Assembly: GCA_964213345.1 (NCBI GenBank)
Contig: CAXOVX010000002.1
Location: 41,540-105,539 of the forward strand
DNA: 64,000 nt
Reading direction: 5' to 3'
DNA from: CAXOVX01 sp964213345
GTDB lineage: Bacteria; Pseudomonadota; Alphaproteobacteria; Rickettsiales; Midichloriaceae
The position numbers and the translations under genes were made by a program. This document shows, one piece after another, positions 35,870-45,284 of this stretch (positions within the stretch are counted from its first letter, which is position 1; every line of letters begins with the position of its first letter). The notes under the pieces are model-generated. The model was not told where the DNA came from and did not search any database. It saw nothing but the letters and a program-made list of their open reading frames with translations.

Positions 35870-35965
35870 AGTCATAGACCTTTTGGAACTCACTATGCTT
35901 ATGGAATGTAAGAAACATATGGAAGTGCAGAACCGCAGTGTATTTATATACATAAGGGAACTGTT
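35870..35965 (-). repeat. Repeat B copy (reverse, partial)
   Basis: On the minus strand TATGTATATAAATACACTGC, GGTTCTGCACTTCCATATG and AAGCATAGTGAGTTCCAAAA match the right-hand two thirds of repeat B. Confidence 0.55.
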
Positions 35966-36078
35966 GCAGGATAAGATTTTTAGTTTTTTTAGAGTGCAGG
36001 GAAGAGATTGTAAGTTGAGGTCAATCCATAAATAATACTGGCATAAGAACTGCTATCTCCTGGTGTTCTTGTGCGATT

Positions 36079-36180
36079 ATGCCAACCCACCTTTTTAACG
36101 CCCATGCTGTTGTGCTGTAGGATTTAGGCTCGTCATGTAGATCTCTCCCTTTGCCCTCACCATTGCGCTCCTAGTGCTCA
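36079..36180 (-). repeat. Repeat A copy 6 (near full length)
   Basis: It reads ATGCCAACCCACCTTTTTAA, GCTGTTGTGCTGTAGGATTT, CCCTTTGCCCTCACCATTGC and CTCCTAGTGCTCA. It stops short of the terminal TTGGTAT, where an IS5-type fragment begins. Confidence 0.8.
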
Positions 36181-36182
36181 AT

Positions 36183-36350
36183 ATCAAAAGCGAGCTTTTG
36201 GGAAGAAAGGTGGTGAGAAGCAAACAGAAATACTAGAAACTGAGTAATGAAGTATGACTTAAAGTTGCCAAAGATAAACAGGTGCGAATTGGTCGTAAGG
36301 GAGGCAATAAATTTGGGTATGGTTAAAAATATGCAAGCGTGAATATGCAA
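36183..36350 (+). pseudogene. Fragment of an IS5-type transposase
   Basis: The segment reads ISKASFWEERW, then ANRNTRN and MKYDLKLPKINRCELVVREA across stops. It aligns with the middle part (ASLWEERDEARRKKYEKLNN) of the remnant at 13530-14425. Both ends are bounded by repeat A copies (36079-36180 and 36370-36466). Confidence 0.7.
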
Positions 36351-36369
36351 TCTGGCTTGATAAATAATA

Positions 36370-36466
36370 ATACCAAATTACCTTTCGTACACGTTTGCGC
36401 CGCGAGATTCAGGTTCCAGCATGTAGTTTACTACACTCCTTCACCCTCATCATTATGCTTCCTATA
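36370..36466 (-). repeat. Repeat A copy 7 (near full length)
   Basis: It starts ATACCAAATTACCTTTCGTA, continues GCGCCGCGAGATTCAGG and CTACACTCCTTCACCCTCAT, and fades out at CCTATAGTAAAATG, where the IS630 end begins. Confidence 0.75.
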
Positions 36467-36765
36467 GTAAAATGAAAATGGGTTGGTTTTTTGAAGGTGG
36501 CGTCCACAGCATTCGCTAAAGAAAGAAGAGTATTTTTTCAATATTTTGTCTACCGACGCCTTTTAAATTGGCAAAAAAATCCCGACTGGATTTAAATCTG
36601 GTGAATAAGGAGGTAAAAACAATGGATGATATTTTGCCTCTTCTATCATTTTTCTTGTATTTTGTGATTTATGGAAGCTAGCATTATCCATGGTGACCGT
36701 CTGATCAGGTTTTAAAGCAGGCATCAGACGAAAATAAACTTTGTATCGCAAGTTTCCTTATAACC
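36465..36765 (-). pseudogene. C-terminal remnant of an IS630-type transposase
   Basis: The best frame (minus) reads ALKPDQTVTMDNASFHKSQN, then KYHPLFLPPYSPDLNPVG. These are the second Asp and final acidic motif of IS630/Tc1-like DDE transposases. The frame then breaks. The distal end (GGCGTCCACAGCATTCGCTA) matches the element end at 48535 and at the window's right edge. The N-terminal half is missing. Confidence 0.85.
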
Positions 36766-36873
36766 TCAACTATGGATTAGAGGGAGGTAAGATATGCCAT
36801 TGAGTTGAGGCAGCGGATATTTTGGATATTTTATGTAAGATTTTTACAAGATACGACAACATAAGGTATCTGC

Positions 36874-37690
36874 ATGAAAAGAGATATTAATCATCAACAA
36901 AAATCAGAACTATTCATTTTTGTTGACGATTTTTGTAAAGCGATAGATGCATGGCTAAAGAACAAATTGTTAGCAGACGAAGAGCATCGAAATCCGACTA
37001 GAACGCTAGAGATATGGCTATCTGAGGTTATGACAATTGAGCTGCTTTAGCAACAATCTCCATGTAGAAACTTCAAATAGATTTTTCTACTTTGCCTTCA
37101 TATGAGAGATTTTTAACACTAAAAAGAAGAAGAATACTTGAATGGTATTGTAATCAGGCGAGAAACAGTGTGCTATCCTGCATAGATTCAACATCCATAG
37201 CCGTTTGTCATCCGAAAAGAATTACGCGAAATACTGTGCAAAGCTAGATAAACCCAGTAAGGGCTGGTTTCTTGGATTAAAATTACATGTTGTGATTAAT
37301 GAAATAGGCGAGATTCAAGGTATTAAATTGACGCCTGGCAATGGAGGAGTGCCAGTTTCATCCATCACAAGACGTCTAACTGGCTTGTTGTTTGGGGATA
37401 CAGGGTACATAAAAAAGAAGCTCTTTGAAGAATTATACAGTGAGGACTAAATTAGTTACGGGGATAAAAAAGGGCATGAAAAATGTGCTAATACCCTTTT
37501 TGAAAAGAATTTACTTCGAAAGCACTCAATCGTAGAAACCGTTTTTGCAGTACTCAAGGGCCAATTCGAGCTTGAACATACCAGACATTGCCCCGTTTGG
37601 AATGCTCTAGTACATATTCTATCTTCTCTTTGTGCATACCTCAAATCTTCCAAACCTTCTATCTCTTTTTCTGTTCTAATCCATAGTTGG
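36874..37690 (+). pseudogene. Degraded IS982-type transposase
   Basis: Across several frameshifts the plus strand encodes IFVDDFCKAIDAWLKNKLLA, TRTLEIWLSEVMTIELL, IDSTSIAVCHPKRI (first Asp), KGWFLGLKLHVVINEIGEIQ (intact in the 37205-37450 frame), RLTGLLFGDTGYIKKKLFEE (second Asp) and, after another break, KGMKNVLIPFLKRI and CAYLKSSKPSISF. The order and motifs are those of IS982 transposases. At least four frame breaks make it inactive. Confidence 0.88.
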
Positions 37691-37825
37691 GTTTGTAGTA
37701 CATTGCTGCTATAATCTAGCTACAAAGTTCTCCTTCGGAATAATCTTCTACCTGAGATAAGTCGTATATTTCTTGCCCTTTTTTCGCATATCCACGCTCC
37801 TTAACAACCCGAAGTAAGGATAAGA

Positions 37826-38520
37826 TTACAAGATAATGGTGGTTGAGATAGCAGGTTTATAGGGAGATAATTGGTATGAAATCAAACAAGCCATAAGACT
37901 ACAAAAAGCATTTTCTGCGGATGTGAACGTAGAGTGCCATAGTCTTTGAAATTGCTTGAGTTTGCAGAAAATAGTTTCAACAATTGTACGTTTATAGAGC
38001 AAAAACTTATTTTGTAGGGGTAATAATGTATTTTTCATGTTCTTCTTAAGCCTCGTAATGAGCAACGAATCTTGATCTAGCAATTTTTCTGAGGGATCCT
38101 TTATCGGCCAAATAATTTCCCCCATAAGCCTTTTGCCATGGTCAAGACAGGCTTTCTGTCGTCAACATTACCAGGTGTAATTCTGATAGAAACAAATTCG
38201 CTTTTATCATTGAGTGTAATTCTGATAGAAACAAATTCGCTTTTATCATTGAAAATTGTGTGTAATTTCAGGCCATAAAACCAAACCGGTGCTTGTTCTA
38301 CTTTTTGCAGCAATTTCACGAAAAACCTCATGTCTAGTGCCACGTGAGCCTTGCACGTCTCAAGGGGTGTAGAGTCCACAAATTGGATACCGTGACCTCT
38401 CCAGTAATGCATTGCAATAAGCAACATAATATAGGCAAAATACGCTTCAATACGGCTACAAACCTATCATACAACAATAAATCTTTGAAATCTCTCCGGT
38501 GTTTTACATACACATAAAAC
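37826..38520 (-). pseudogene. Second, different IS982-type transposase remnant
   Basis: On the minus strand fragments read VKHRRDFKDLLLYDRFVAVL, GIQFVDSTPLETCKAHVALD (first Asp), VWFYGLKLHTIFNDKSEFVS, ITPGNVDDRKPVLTMAKGLW and LLYKRTIVETIFCKLKQFQR. The C-terminal section recurs as a fragment at 60336-60485. Frame breaks at about 38100 and 38400 disable it. A 39-bp in-frame tandem duplication lies inside (38175-38252). Confidence 0.85.
38175..38252. repeat. Exact 39-bp tandem duplication inside the IS982-type remnant
   Basis: Two identical 39-bp units (38175-38213 and 38214-38252) begin GTGTAATTCTGATAGAAACA. The duplication keeps the frame and repeats NDKSEFVSIRIT in the translated product. 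Confidence 0.95.
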
Positions 38521-38773
38521 AACTAAACTTACTCTCTTAGTAGCCTAATATTATAGTCACTATCTCACTAAGGATCATATTGCACTTCCTACTCCTCTTG
38601 CCTTTCCTTGTCCTTGCCTTTTATAAAGGTATTTCCAACCAAATTATAAATCCTTTGCAAAAATCATCAACATAACATATATTCCTGTAAAATCTATTTC
38701 CATATATTTCTTCTTTGTTACCCTTTATCGGCTTCTTTACACAGATATCATATCTCCATCTTATCGCATTATA

Positions 38774-39245
38774 TTATCCATTCCTTAGCCTTACTTCGGG
38801 TTTATAAAGATATTTCTGTATTCCACTTTCGTTAACATACACCAAATTATCTCGAGATATTGATGATATTTTCTCTAAAAACTCTTCTTTTGTCTTGAGG
38901 TCTGCTTCTTTGTAAAGTGCTCTTTTTTTTGGAAACAGCCCACCCACCCTTTGAAAGGAGCGACATATGCCAGTTACAGTCATTCCGACCATCGCACCTA
39001 TTTCTTTCTGTATCAATAATTCAGATTTCCTACAATAATTTGCATCAACTGTTCATGATTTGCTTTAGTTGGCTTATTGCCATTCTTTTTGGACTTACAT
39101 CGCCATTTGCTTTGCTCAGGCTTTTTCAGCAAAATACCGATGTTTTGCTAATGCCTAGCACCATACATACCTCTTCTATACCTTCTCCATCTTCAATTTG
39201 TTTAAGCGCTATCTCTTTAAAATCCTTGCTACATGACCTTCCCAT
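38774..39245 (-). pseudogene. Degraded IS630-type transposase, N-terminal half
   Basis: The minus strand starts MGRSCSKDFKEIALKQIEDG, followed by EEVCMVLGISKTSVFC, a helix-turn-helix. After breaks it continues VGMTVTGICRSFQRVGGLFP, LYKEADLKTKEEFLEKISS and DNLVYVNESGIQKYL (first acidic motif). The C-terminal catalytic part is missing. A shorter relative lies at 14565-14715. Confidence 0.82.
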
Positions 39246-39507
39246 CTTAGCTATCTTAGTAATTATGAATTAAAATCTTAATATTTCATAAATATAATAT
39301 TTTAATCACGATCACAATCCTTTTCCATTTGATTATGGTGTCTATTTAAAAATGAAATTTGATATTTATCCAATCGCGTAAACTCTGCGCTTCCTTTGTG
39401 TTTTTAGATACTGACCTGTATGTCACGAACCCACAGTGGACCCTTCTCATGCAGAAAGAGCGACAACAACCCCTGACGACGCTTACTCGCCTGCCGTAAA
39501 AAAAGAC

Positions 39508-40335
39508 CTAAAAAGAAAAGCGTATCCCAGCGTGCAACGTATGCTTTATGGTGTTCTTAGATGTTATACTGAGCGTGGAAGTTGTGCCAGCGGTAGCAGT
39601 GTCAGGTGCCACAGATACACTGCTGAATGTGGGCGAGCCATTATTACTGAGTCTATATCCAACGTCTATGTATATGCCCTTCAAAAGCTCTACACCTATA
39701 CCACCACCGATTTGGTATAAAATTTTGGTACTTGAAGTAGAAGACATAAGAGAGGTTAAAGATTTCTTATCAGCATCCAGTATAGCTTCTTTATCTGCAT
39801 TGAATAAGCCTTCTTTAGATGGAGTATATTCAACTTTCACTTTACCTACGCCCACCCCTGCCATCAAATATGGTGTTATGCTGCTGCTATTAATGATATC
39901 AAAATATCCATTTACTAGTGCTGCATAGGAGACTAATTTTATGCTATGCAACTGATCGTTAACCTTGGAGGGATCTGTAGGTGTAGGTGCATAACTATTC
40001 TTTACTGAACGACTCAATCGAGCGTAATTGAGCATAAGCTCTGCACGTATATCTTCGTCCATATTACACCCCATGCCGCCTCCGCCTCCAATTCCGTTAG
40101 CATTCTCGAAGCTATATTCAAAAGTCTTGCTAGCCACTGCGTTCTTCTCAGTAGCTTTTGCAGTTGTGGTTTTACTGAAATTCAGCTTATAATTTCCTAA
40201 GTTGTAATTTCCCTCTGCATTGAAATAAAACAACCCTGGTTCCCCCGCATATCCTGCACATACACTGACAAGGAGAAAAGTGGTTAATGCGGATAGTAAG
40301 AGCGACAAACGTTTCATAATTGATAATAATCTCAC
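39508..40335 (-). CDS. Small outer-membrane beta-barrel surface protein 2
   Basis: This 275-residue protein starts MRLLSIMKRLSLLLSALTTF; the second Met (MKRLSLL) gives a more standard signal peptide cleaved after AGYAG or nearby. Barrel strands include LFYFNAEGNYNLGNYKLNF, IRAELMLNYARLSRSV, PYLMAGVGVGKVKVEY and GIYIDVGYRLSNNGSP. The protein ends HAGIRFSF. Its C-terminal half (IGGGIGVELLKGIYIDVGYR) is clearly paralogous to the next two genes upstream. The surface loops differ, as expected for antigens under diversifying selection. Confidence 0.85.
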   Translation of the reverse strand: MRLLSIMKRLSLLLSALTTFLLVSVCAGYAGEPGLFYFNAEGNYNLGNYKLNFSKTTTAKATEKNAVASKTFEYSFENANGIGGGGGMGCNMDEDIRAELMLNYARLSRSVKNSYAPTPTDPSKVNDQLHSIKLVSYAALVNGYFDIINSSSITPYLMAGVGVGKVKVEYTPSKEGLFNADKEAILDADKKSLTSLMSSTSSTKILYQIGGGIGVELLKGIYIDVGYRLSNNGSPTFSSVSVAPDTATAGTTSTLSITSKNTIKHTLHAGIRFSF

Positions 40336-40683
40336 ATTTTATATGACTTAAAAAAGCACTCTAACCGGAGTCTAATGAATGACGAAAAAATAGTAAACTC
40401 CATGATTCAAAAAATGACGTAATTCAAAAAAAAATGTAGTGTTTGTACAACATAAATTACGATTGCCGCTTTATAGCAAGTTGCGGATAGTAACTCTTAT
40501 CTACAGCTTGCGATGCTGCCAACACCAATTTCCTTTTTTAATACCCACGTTGTTCACGTTGTGGGATTCAGGCTTGGTCATATAGTACTCTACACTTCCT
40601 CGCCCTTACCTCCTAGTGCTCATCAAAAAATAGGACCTGGTAATCCCCTCACAGGGTAGGTTGAAATCTAAACCCTGCAGTTC
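40336..40683. other. Intergenic space between barrels 2 and 3 with a repeat A copy
   Basis: It includes the leader of barrel 2 (near 40336-40400) and a repeat A copy at 40522-40643, about 40 bp downstream of the barrel 3 stop. Nothing else is visible. Confidence 0.55.
40522..40643 (-). repeat. Repeat A copy 8 (full length)
   Basis: It starts ACACCAATTTCCTTTTTTAA, contains CACGTTGTGGGATTCAGGCT and CACTTCCTCGCCCTTACC, and ends AATAGGACCTGGTAAT. It sits directly downstream of the barrel 3 gene. Confidence 0.85.
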
Positions 40684-41487
40684 TTAAAAAGCGATTCTTA
40701 GTCCTGCTGAGATAGCGTGCCTATTAGCATTCTTCATAGAGACGGTGCCTGTGTATACTTCTTTAGCAGACCCTGTGGCTTTGATATTGTCAAATTTGAC
40801 TTTACCAACATTGCCAAATCTATAGCCTATGTCGATGTATATGCCTTTTTGTAATTCGATTGCAGCGCCTACTCCAACGTTCCATAAGAAATTATTTGTG
40901 CTTGTTGGCTTGATAATATCAGTGATTTTAATGCCGGCATCACTTAGTGCCTTAATCTCAGTTGCTGTAAGACCGAAGTAATTTACAAAGAAATTATCTG
41001 AGGTGCTTGGTAACTTGAAATTCGTTTTACCATATCCCACTCCAGCCATTACGTATGGGATGAATCCGCCTGTATTATTGAGGTCATAGTATGCGTTTGC
41101 GAGAATACCCCATGAAGTAACTTTAGGTTTTTCTTCGCTTTTCAGCTCGCTGCTACTGCTGCTACTACCATCAGGTTTTAGGCTTAAATTAGTGTAATGG
41201 AATGCAGCTTCTGCACGTATTTGATCAGCGACATTGCATCCTAACCCTCCACTAAACCCCACACCTTTACCATTTTGGGTAAATTCTTTATTGTCTATAA
41301 CCTTTGTCGCTTTGCTACCCTCGGCTGCGGCAGTTTGGGAAACATCAGTTGTGATTTTTGTTGTAGCGAAGTTGTAATTTGCCTCACCTTTGATGTAAAA
41401 GCGACCAGCTTCTACGGCTGAAGCTGCGCCTACAGCTATTACAGAAGATAGAACTGTTGTTCCTAATAAGATTGCAAACTTTTTCAT
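40684..41487 (-). CDS. Small outer-membrane beta-barrel surface protein 3
   Basis: The signal peptide MKKFAILLGTTVLSSVIAVG ends near ASA|VEAG and is followed by barrel strands GRFYIKGEANYNFATT, IRAEAAFHYTNLSLKP, PYVMAGVGYGKTNFKL and GIYIDIGYRFGNVGKVKFDN. The protein ends AGLRIAF. It is closely related to the 41750-42508 gene in the signal peptide, all strand segments and the 5' leader (both have GAGGC 5 bases before the ATG), so the two are products of a local duplication. Loop regions (Ser-rich about residue 115; about residues 175-195) vary most. Confidence 0.88.
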   Translation of the reverse strand: MKKFAILLGTTVLSSVIAVGAASAVEAGRFYIKGEANYNFATTKITTDVSQTAAAEGSKATKVIDNKEFTQNGKGVGFSGGLGCNVADQIRAEAAFHYTNLSLKPDGSSSSSSELKSEEKPKVTSWGILANAYYDLNNTGGFIPYVMAGVGYGKTNFKLPSTSDNFFVNYFGLTATEIKALSDAGIKITDIIKPTSTNNFLWNVGVGAAIELQKGIYIDIGYRFGNVGKVKFDNIKATGSAKEVYTGTVSMKNANRHAISAGLRIAF

Positions 41488-41749
41488 AATGCCTCATTAA
41501 AAATTTATTAAAAAAATAAGTACGGCATCATTGTTTACGCCTATGCGCACAGAATCAATATCTAGTTTAAAAAATGAGAAGATATGATGTTACATGTGTT
41601 GCAAACATACAACTCAAGCGGGACACCAAATACCAAACGCGACTGTGTTATTAAAAAAGAAGGTGCGACGTAATTTTTTGTTGAAAAAACGAAGAAGCGC
41701 AGCTACCGCTAAGTGGCAGTAGCATGCGATGATAATATGAAAATTAAAA

Positions 41750-42508
41750 TTAGAAAGTAACTCTTAACCCTGCGAAAATGGTATGTTTGTTGAGGTTTTT
41801 AATAGACACATCTTTCGCGTTGAGCGTCATCTTGTCATCACCTGTTTTGCCATTATCAAGGTTACTTACATCCTCAAATTTGATCTTTCCGACATTCCCA
41901 AATCTGTAACCTATATCTAAGTACATGCCTTTCTGTAACTCAACTGCAGCACCTGCTCCAACATTCCACAAGAAGTTGTTGGTACTTTTCGGCTTGAGAA
42001 CTTCAGAAAATTTCCACGTCGTCTCTCTATATTTTGCATCCAGCACTTCAGTCGGTATATCGAGTTTTGTTCTGCCGTAGCCGATACCACCCATTACGTA
42101 TGGTATAAAGCTGCCTGTATTGTTTATGTCATAGTATGCGTTCAAGAGTAATCCAAATGACTTAATTTTAGGCTGTTTTTTGCTATCGCTGTCTTTGTCA
42201 ACTTTTGGTTTTAGGGTAGCATATTGGAACATAGCTTCTGTGCGTATTTGATCAGTGACGTTATAACCTATACCGGCGCCGAACCCAATACCTTTACTGT
42301 TATTTTTATCTTTTGTTTCAGTGGTGTGTGACTCAGTCTTACCTTTCGCGGTAATTGATACTCCATCTTTCGTAGTTGCTTTGCCAGCAAAATTATAATT
42401 TACCTCACCTCTAGCGTAGAAACGACCAGCTTCTGCAGCTGAAGCCGTTCCTGCGACTATAGCAGAAGATAAAACGGTTGTTCCTAATAAAACTAAAAAC
42501 TTTCTCAT
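41750..42508 (-). CDS. Small outer-membrane beta-barrel surface protein 4
   Basis: The signal peptide MRKFLVLLGTTVLSSAIVAG ends near ASA|AEAG. Strands include GRFYARGEVNYNFAGKA, IRTEAMFQYATLKPKV, PYVMGGIGYGRTKLDI and GMYLDIGYRFGNVGKIKFED. The end is TIFAGLRVTF. At 252 residues it is a near neighbour of barrel 3 in sequence and gene position. Both are transcribed towards the left with about 260 bp between them, so each probably has its own promoter. An adhesive or antigenic surface role is inferred from family resemblance. Confidence 0.88.
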   Translation of the reverse strand: MRKFLVLLGTTVLSSAIVAGTASAAEAGRFYARGEVNYNFAGKATTKDGVSITAKGKTESHTTETKDKNNSKGIGFGAGIGYNVTDQIRTEAMFQYATLKPKVDKDSDSKKQPKIKSFGLLLNAYYDINNTGSFIPYVMGGIGYGRTKLDIPTEVLDAKYRETTWKFSEVLKPKSTNNFLWNVGAGAAVELQKGMYLDIGYRFGNVGKIKFEDVSNLDNGKTGDDKMTLNAKDVSIKNLNKHTIFAGLRVTF

Positions 42509-42641
42509 AAAGCCTCGTAAAAAATTTATATTGAAAAATACACATAGTACGTGTTCTAGATCAACGTTGTGATAGAAACAATAATAAAATTGTTATATAG
42601 AAGGATATATCGTTATACTTGTTGTGATTACGCAACGTTTT

Positions 42642-42770
42642 ATACCAATTTCCCCTTTTTAACGCCCATGTTGCCGCGTTGTAAGATTTAGGCTCAGTCA
42701 TGTAGCATTTCCACACTCCTTTGCCCTCACCATTGCGCTTCTAGTGCTTATTAAAAATGAGACTTGGTAT
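42642..42770 (-). repeat. Repeat A copy 9 (full length)
   Basis: It starts ATACCAATTTCCCCTTTTTA and ends ATGAGACTTGGTAT. Its last base is the last base of the stop codon of the minus-strand glycosyltransferase gene. Confidence 0.9.
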
Positions 42771-44485
42771 TATATCAGTTTTGAAGGTGAATTTTTGCTA
42801 AGTCCGTGTGTTGTTTTATCCCAGTGGAAAGGTTTAGTGCACAACTGATATATCGCTAGGAATGCCGCTATAATGTGTAATACAAAGTAGCATGGAAATA
42901 GAAAACATAATTTGTAAAAATTGTTCCAATCCTTGTCTTGAGCAGTGAGTACAGCAGTATAGATTGTAGATATGACCCAGAATAAAAAATTACATACTGC
43001 AAAAAAAAATATAAGATGACTTATTGTGCCTGGAAAATTCAATAAATTACAGGCATTTGCCAGTGTGATGAGTACTCCTAGTGGCGTTAAGAGCATCGCT
43101 ATAGTGGGCAGTCCTAGCATATAATTGAACGAAGCAAATCCTAATTTGCCTAAAATTTTATACATTTTGATCGGATTACGCATATGTATGAGATAAGTTT
43201 GGGTATGACCTTTTATCCAGCGTGCTCTCTGCATTAGCCAGGCTTTTATCGTAATTGGAGATTCTTCAAAAGTGTATGAATCTATAACTTTTATCTTTAA
43301 CTTATCGCATGCTACCCTTATGCCAATATCAGCGTCTTCTGTAACATTAAAAATATCCCAGCCTTGTAAATTTTTTAATGTTTTGAATTTAAAATGGTTA
43401 CTGCTCCCACCTAGTGGCATCGGTAGCTGTTTTTCTGCTATAGCTGGCAGCAGATAGTCGAATAGAATGGCATACTCTACACCAAACATTTTAGTTAACC
43501 AATTTTCTTCATAATTGTAGTAATTTAATCTTGCTTGGACGCAAACCAAAGTTTCATCACCGTCTTCAAATGCATGTAATGCGCGTAATAGCTGGTGTGG
43601 ATCTGGTATATCTTCTGCATCAAAGATTGTAACATATGCACCATAGACAAAGTTTAATGCGTAGTTACAAGCTTTAGCTTTAGTTCTTGGTTGTGTTGAA
43701 GGTACTTTTATCACTTGGAAATAGTGTGATAGCGTTACATTTTGAATTGCTTGTATTGTTTCTGCATCATCTTTTTCCAATATTAATAACACTTGTAACC
43801 TATCTTTAGGATATTGCAGATTGGTTATACTCTGGATTAATTTTTGCACCACATTACTTTCTTTATATAAAGGGAGTAGTATGGAGTAATAAGGAAAGTT
43901 TGATGTATTGCCGTTATTAATACAAAATCTAGTTTTTTGACAATTTTTGTCGATATGTTTTTTGTAAAATTTTTGAGTTGAAGTTATATACAGTTCTTTC
44001 GTTTTATTGTGTAAGGCGACATTACGCCCTCTAATGAATAAGCACAGCTTAAAAGTAGTTACGTAAAAATATAGTATGTTTAATAAAAAACAGAAGAAAA
44101 TTGTGAAATTTTGACAATGTAAGCGGATGAGCAAATACGTTGCTATCAACGTCGTGCATAATATCAATTTTTGTGAAAAAGATAGTATTTGTTTGGATAT
44201 GCTTTGCGTATATATGCCCAAATATTTAGTATCCAAGGCGTCACTTACGTCTGCTGCATCAGTGCAAGCATCACTAACATCTTGAGCGAAATAGCCGGCA
44301 GAGGCACTATCTTCTAACTCTGTTGCATTATTGGTAAAGATTGTTGAATATGAGTCCTTTTTTGTTTTTTTGTTACTGCGATTTCGTCTTCGGTTCTTGT
44401 TTTTTATATTACTTGGATAGTTCTTTGATATTGCACTAGCTTTTAGTATATGGCTAGCATCATCCAATTGCCTCTTCTTACCCAT
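42770..44485 (-). CDS. Family 2 processive glycosyltransferase, membrane-bound
   Basis: This GT2 enzyme should polymerise a sugar from a nucleotide-sugar donor at the inner membrane. A basic N-terminal tail (KNKNRRRNRSNKKTKKD) precedes two hydrophobic segments. The catalytic domain follows: YSILLPLYKESNVVQKLI, TIFDAEDIPDPHQLLRAL (DxD-like), then EDADIG and QRARW, the latter being the QxxRW signature of processive synthases. The C-terminus has several membrane helices. No regulator or other polysaccharide gene is adjacent. A secreted beta-glycan or surface polysaccharide is likely; the sugar cannot be told. The stop codon touches repeat A copy 9. Confidence 0.88.
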   Translation of the reverse strand: MGKKRQLDDASHILKASAISKNYPSNIKNKNRRRNRSNKKTKKDSYSTIFTNNATELEDSASAGYFAQDVSDACTDAADVSDALDTKYLGIYTQSISKQILSFSQKLILCTTLIATYLLIRLHCQNFTIFFCFLLNILYFYVTTFKLCLFIRGRNVALHNKTKELYITSTQKFYKKHIDKNCQKTRFCINNGNTSNFPYYSILLPLYKESNVVQKLIQSITNLQYPKDRLQVLLILEKDDAETIQAIQNVTLSHYFQVIKVPSTQPRTKAKACNYALNFVYGAYVTIFDAEDIPDPHQLLRALHAFEDGDETLVCVQARLNYYNYEENWLTKMFGVEYAILFDYLLPAIAEKQLPMPLGGSSNHFKFKTLKNLQGWDIFNVTEDADIGIRVACDKLKIKVIDSYTFEESPITIKAWLMQRARWIKGHTQTYLIHMRNPIKMYKILGKLGFASFNYMLGLPTIAMLLTPLGVLITLANACNLLNFPGTISHLIFFFAVCNFLFWVISTIYTAVLTAQDKDWNNFYKLCFLFPCYFVLHIIAAFLAIYQLCTKPFHWDKTTHGLSKNSPSKLI

Positions 44486-44595
44486 ATATGTTTCAATATT
44501 AGCCTAACCGTCAATTCATAGTAATGTGATCGAGACGGTTGTAAAGAAGAATGGTGGGAAATAAGAAAATATTAATAGTGAGTTAATAAATTATT

Positions 44596-45192
44596 ATGTT
44601 TAAACAGGAAATAGTACATAAAATTCCCCTTCATACAAGTATGAATTATTTGGAAGGAATGCTGATAAGTCACGTTTTAAAATTTGGCGGATATGCGAGT
44701 ATTTTTAATATTTTAGACCATAATAATGATATTATTCAATGTGGAGCTATTAATAAAAGTGTGCACGATGTTAAATTATTGTGGCAACATGATACTGCAA
44801 AGCCGATAGGTAAGATTACTTATCTCCAGGGAGATGAGATAGGGCTATATGTTGAGGGTGAGATATTATTGGCCTTACAGCAAGGTAAAGAAGCTCTACA
44901 TTTACTGCAATCAAACGCGATCAATGGGCTTAGCATTGGTTATCAAGTTGTGGATAGTTTTGTTGATCGGGTATCAAAAGTACGTTATATAAAAGATCTT
45001 CTTCTATGGGAGGTTAGTGTAGTTACTATTCCAGCAAATTCGCTGGCTGTAATAAGTGACATTCAGCTCATTCCAGTAGTAAGTTGTCATCACAGTATGA
45101 AAGAAGCAAATAAAATAGGCAAAAAAACTTCTCTTAAAAAGATGGTGGGCGGTAGTGGGATCGAACCACCGACCTCTACGATGTCAACGTAA
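44596..45192 (+). CDS. HK97-type prohead protease, GTA g4-like
   Basis: This serine protease matures phage-type capsids. The core reads GYASIFNILDHNNDIIQCGA near the start, WQHDTAKPIGKITYL with the likely catalytic His, and AINGLSIGYQVVDS with the likely Ser, then LLWEVSVVTIPANSLAVI. At 198 residues it is of normal size. The last 16 codons (from MVGGSGIEPP) run antisense into the tRNA-Val gene, so the stop lies inside that tRNA; the functional protease probably ends before this tail. It follows g3 only after 10 kb of inserted genes. Confidence 0.9.
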   Translation: MFKQEIVHKIPLHTSMNYLEGMLISHVLKFGGYASIFNILDHNNDIIQCGAINKSVHDVKLLWQHDTAKPIGKITYLQGDEIGLYVEGEILLALQQGKEALHLLQSNAINGLSIGYQVVDSFVDRVSKVRYIKDLLLWEVSVVTIPANSLAVISDIQLIPVVSCHHSMKEANKIGKKTSLKKMVGGSGIEPPTSTMST

Positions 45193-45219
45193 CGCTCTAA
45201 CCAACTGAGCTAACCGCCC
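45143..45219 (-). tRNA. tRNA-Val (anticodon GAC)
   Basis: On the minus strand GGGCGGT pairs with ACCGCCC, followed by A and an encoded CCA. The anticodon arm TTACG-TTGACAT-CGTAG gives GAC. D arm (GCTCAGTTGGTTAGAGC) and T arm (GGTGGTTCGATCCCACT) are canonical. It is transcribed towards the GTA protease gene and overlaps its 3' end by about 47 bp. Confidence 0.95.
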
Positions 45220-45284
45220 CCTGACACGACAAACACAAGCATCTAAACGTACATTAACTGAACTCAGCAGTCAACACACTTCTT

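Noticed and set aside
38175..38252. Possible CRISPR-like direct repeats
   Set aside because: The units are head-to-tail without spacers and lie inside a transposase remnant; no repeat-spacer array or cas gene exists in the window.
39345..39366. A sixteenth repeat A copy
   Set aside because: Only TTTAAAAATGAAATTTGATAT resembles the repeat's end; the match is too short and AT-rich to count.
45147..45192. GGSGIEPPTSTMST tail of the GTA protease as a conserved domain
   Set aside because: This phrase is the translated antisense of a tRNA gene and is a common artefact, not a protein domain.
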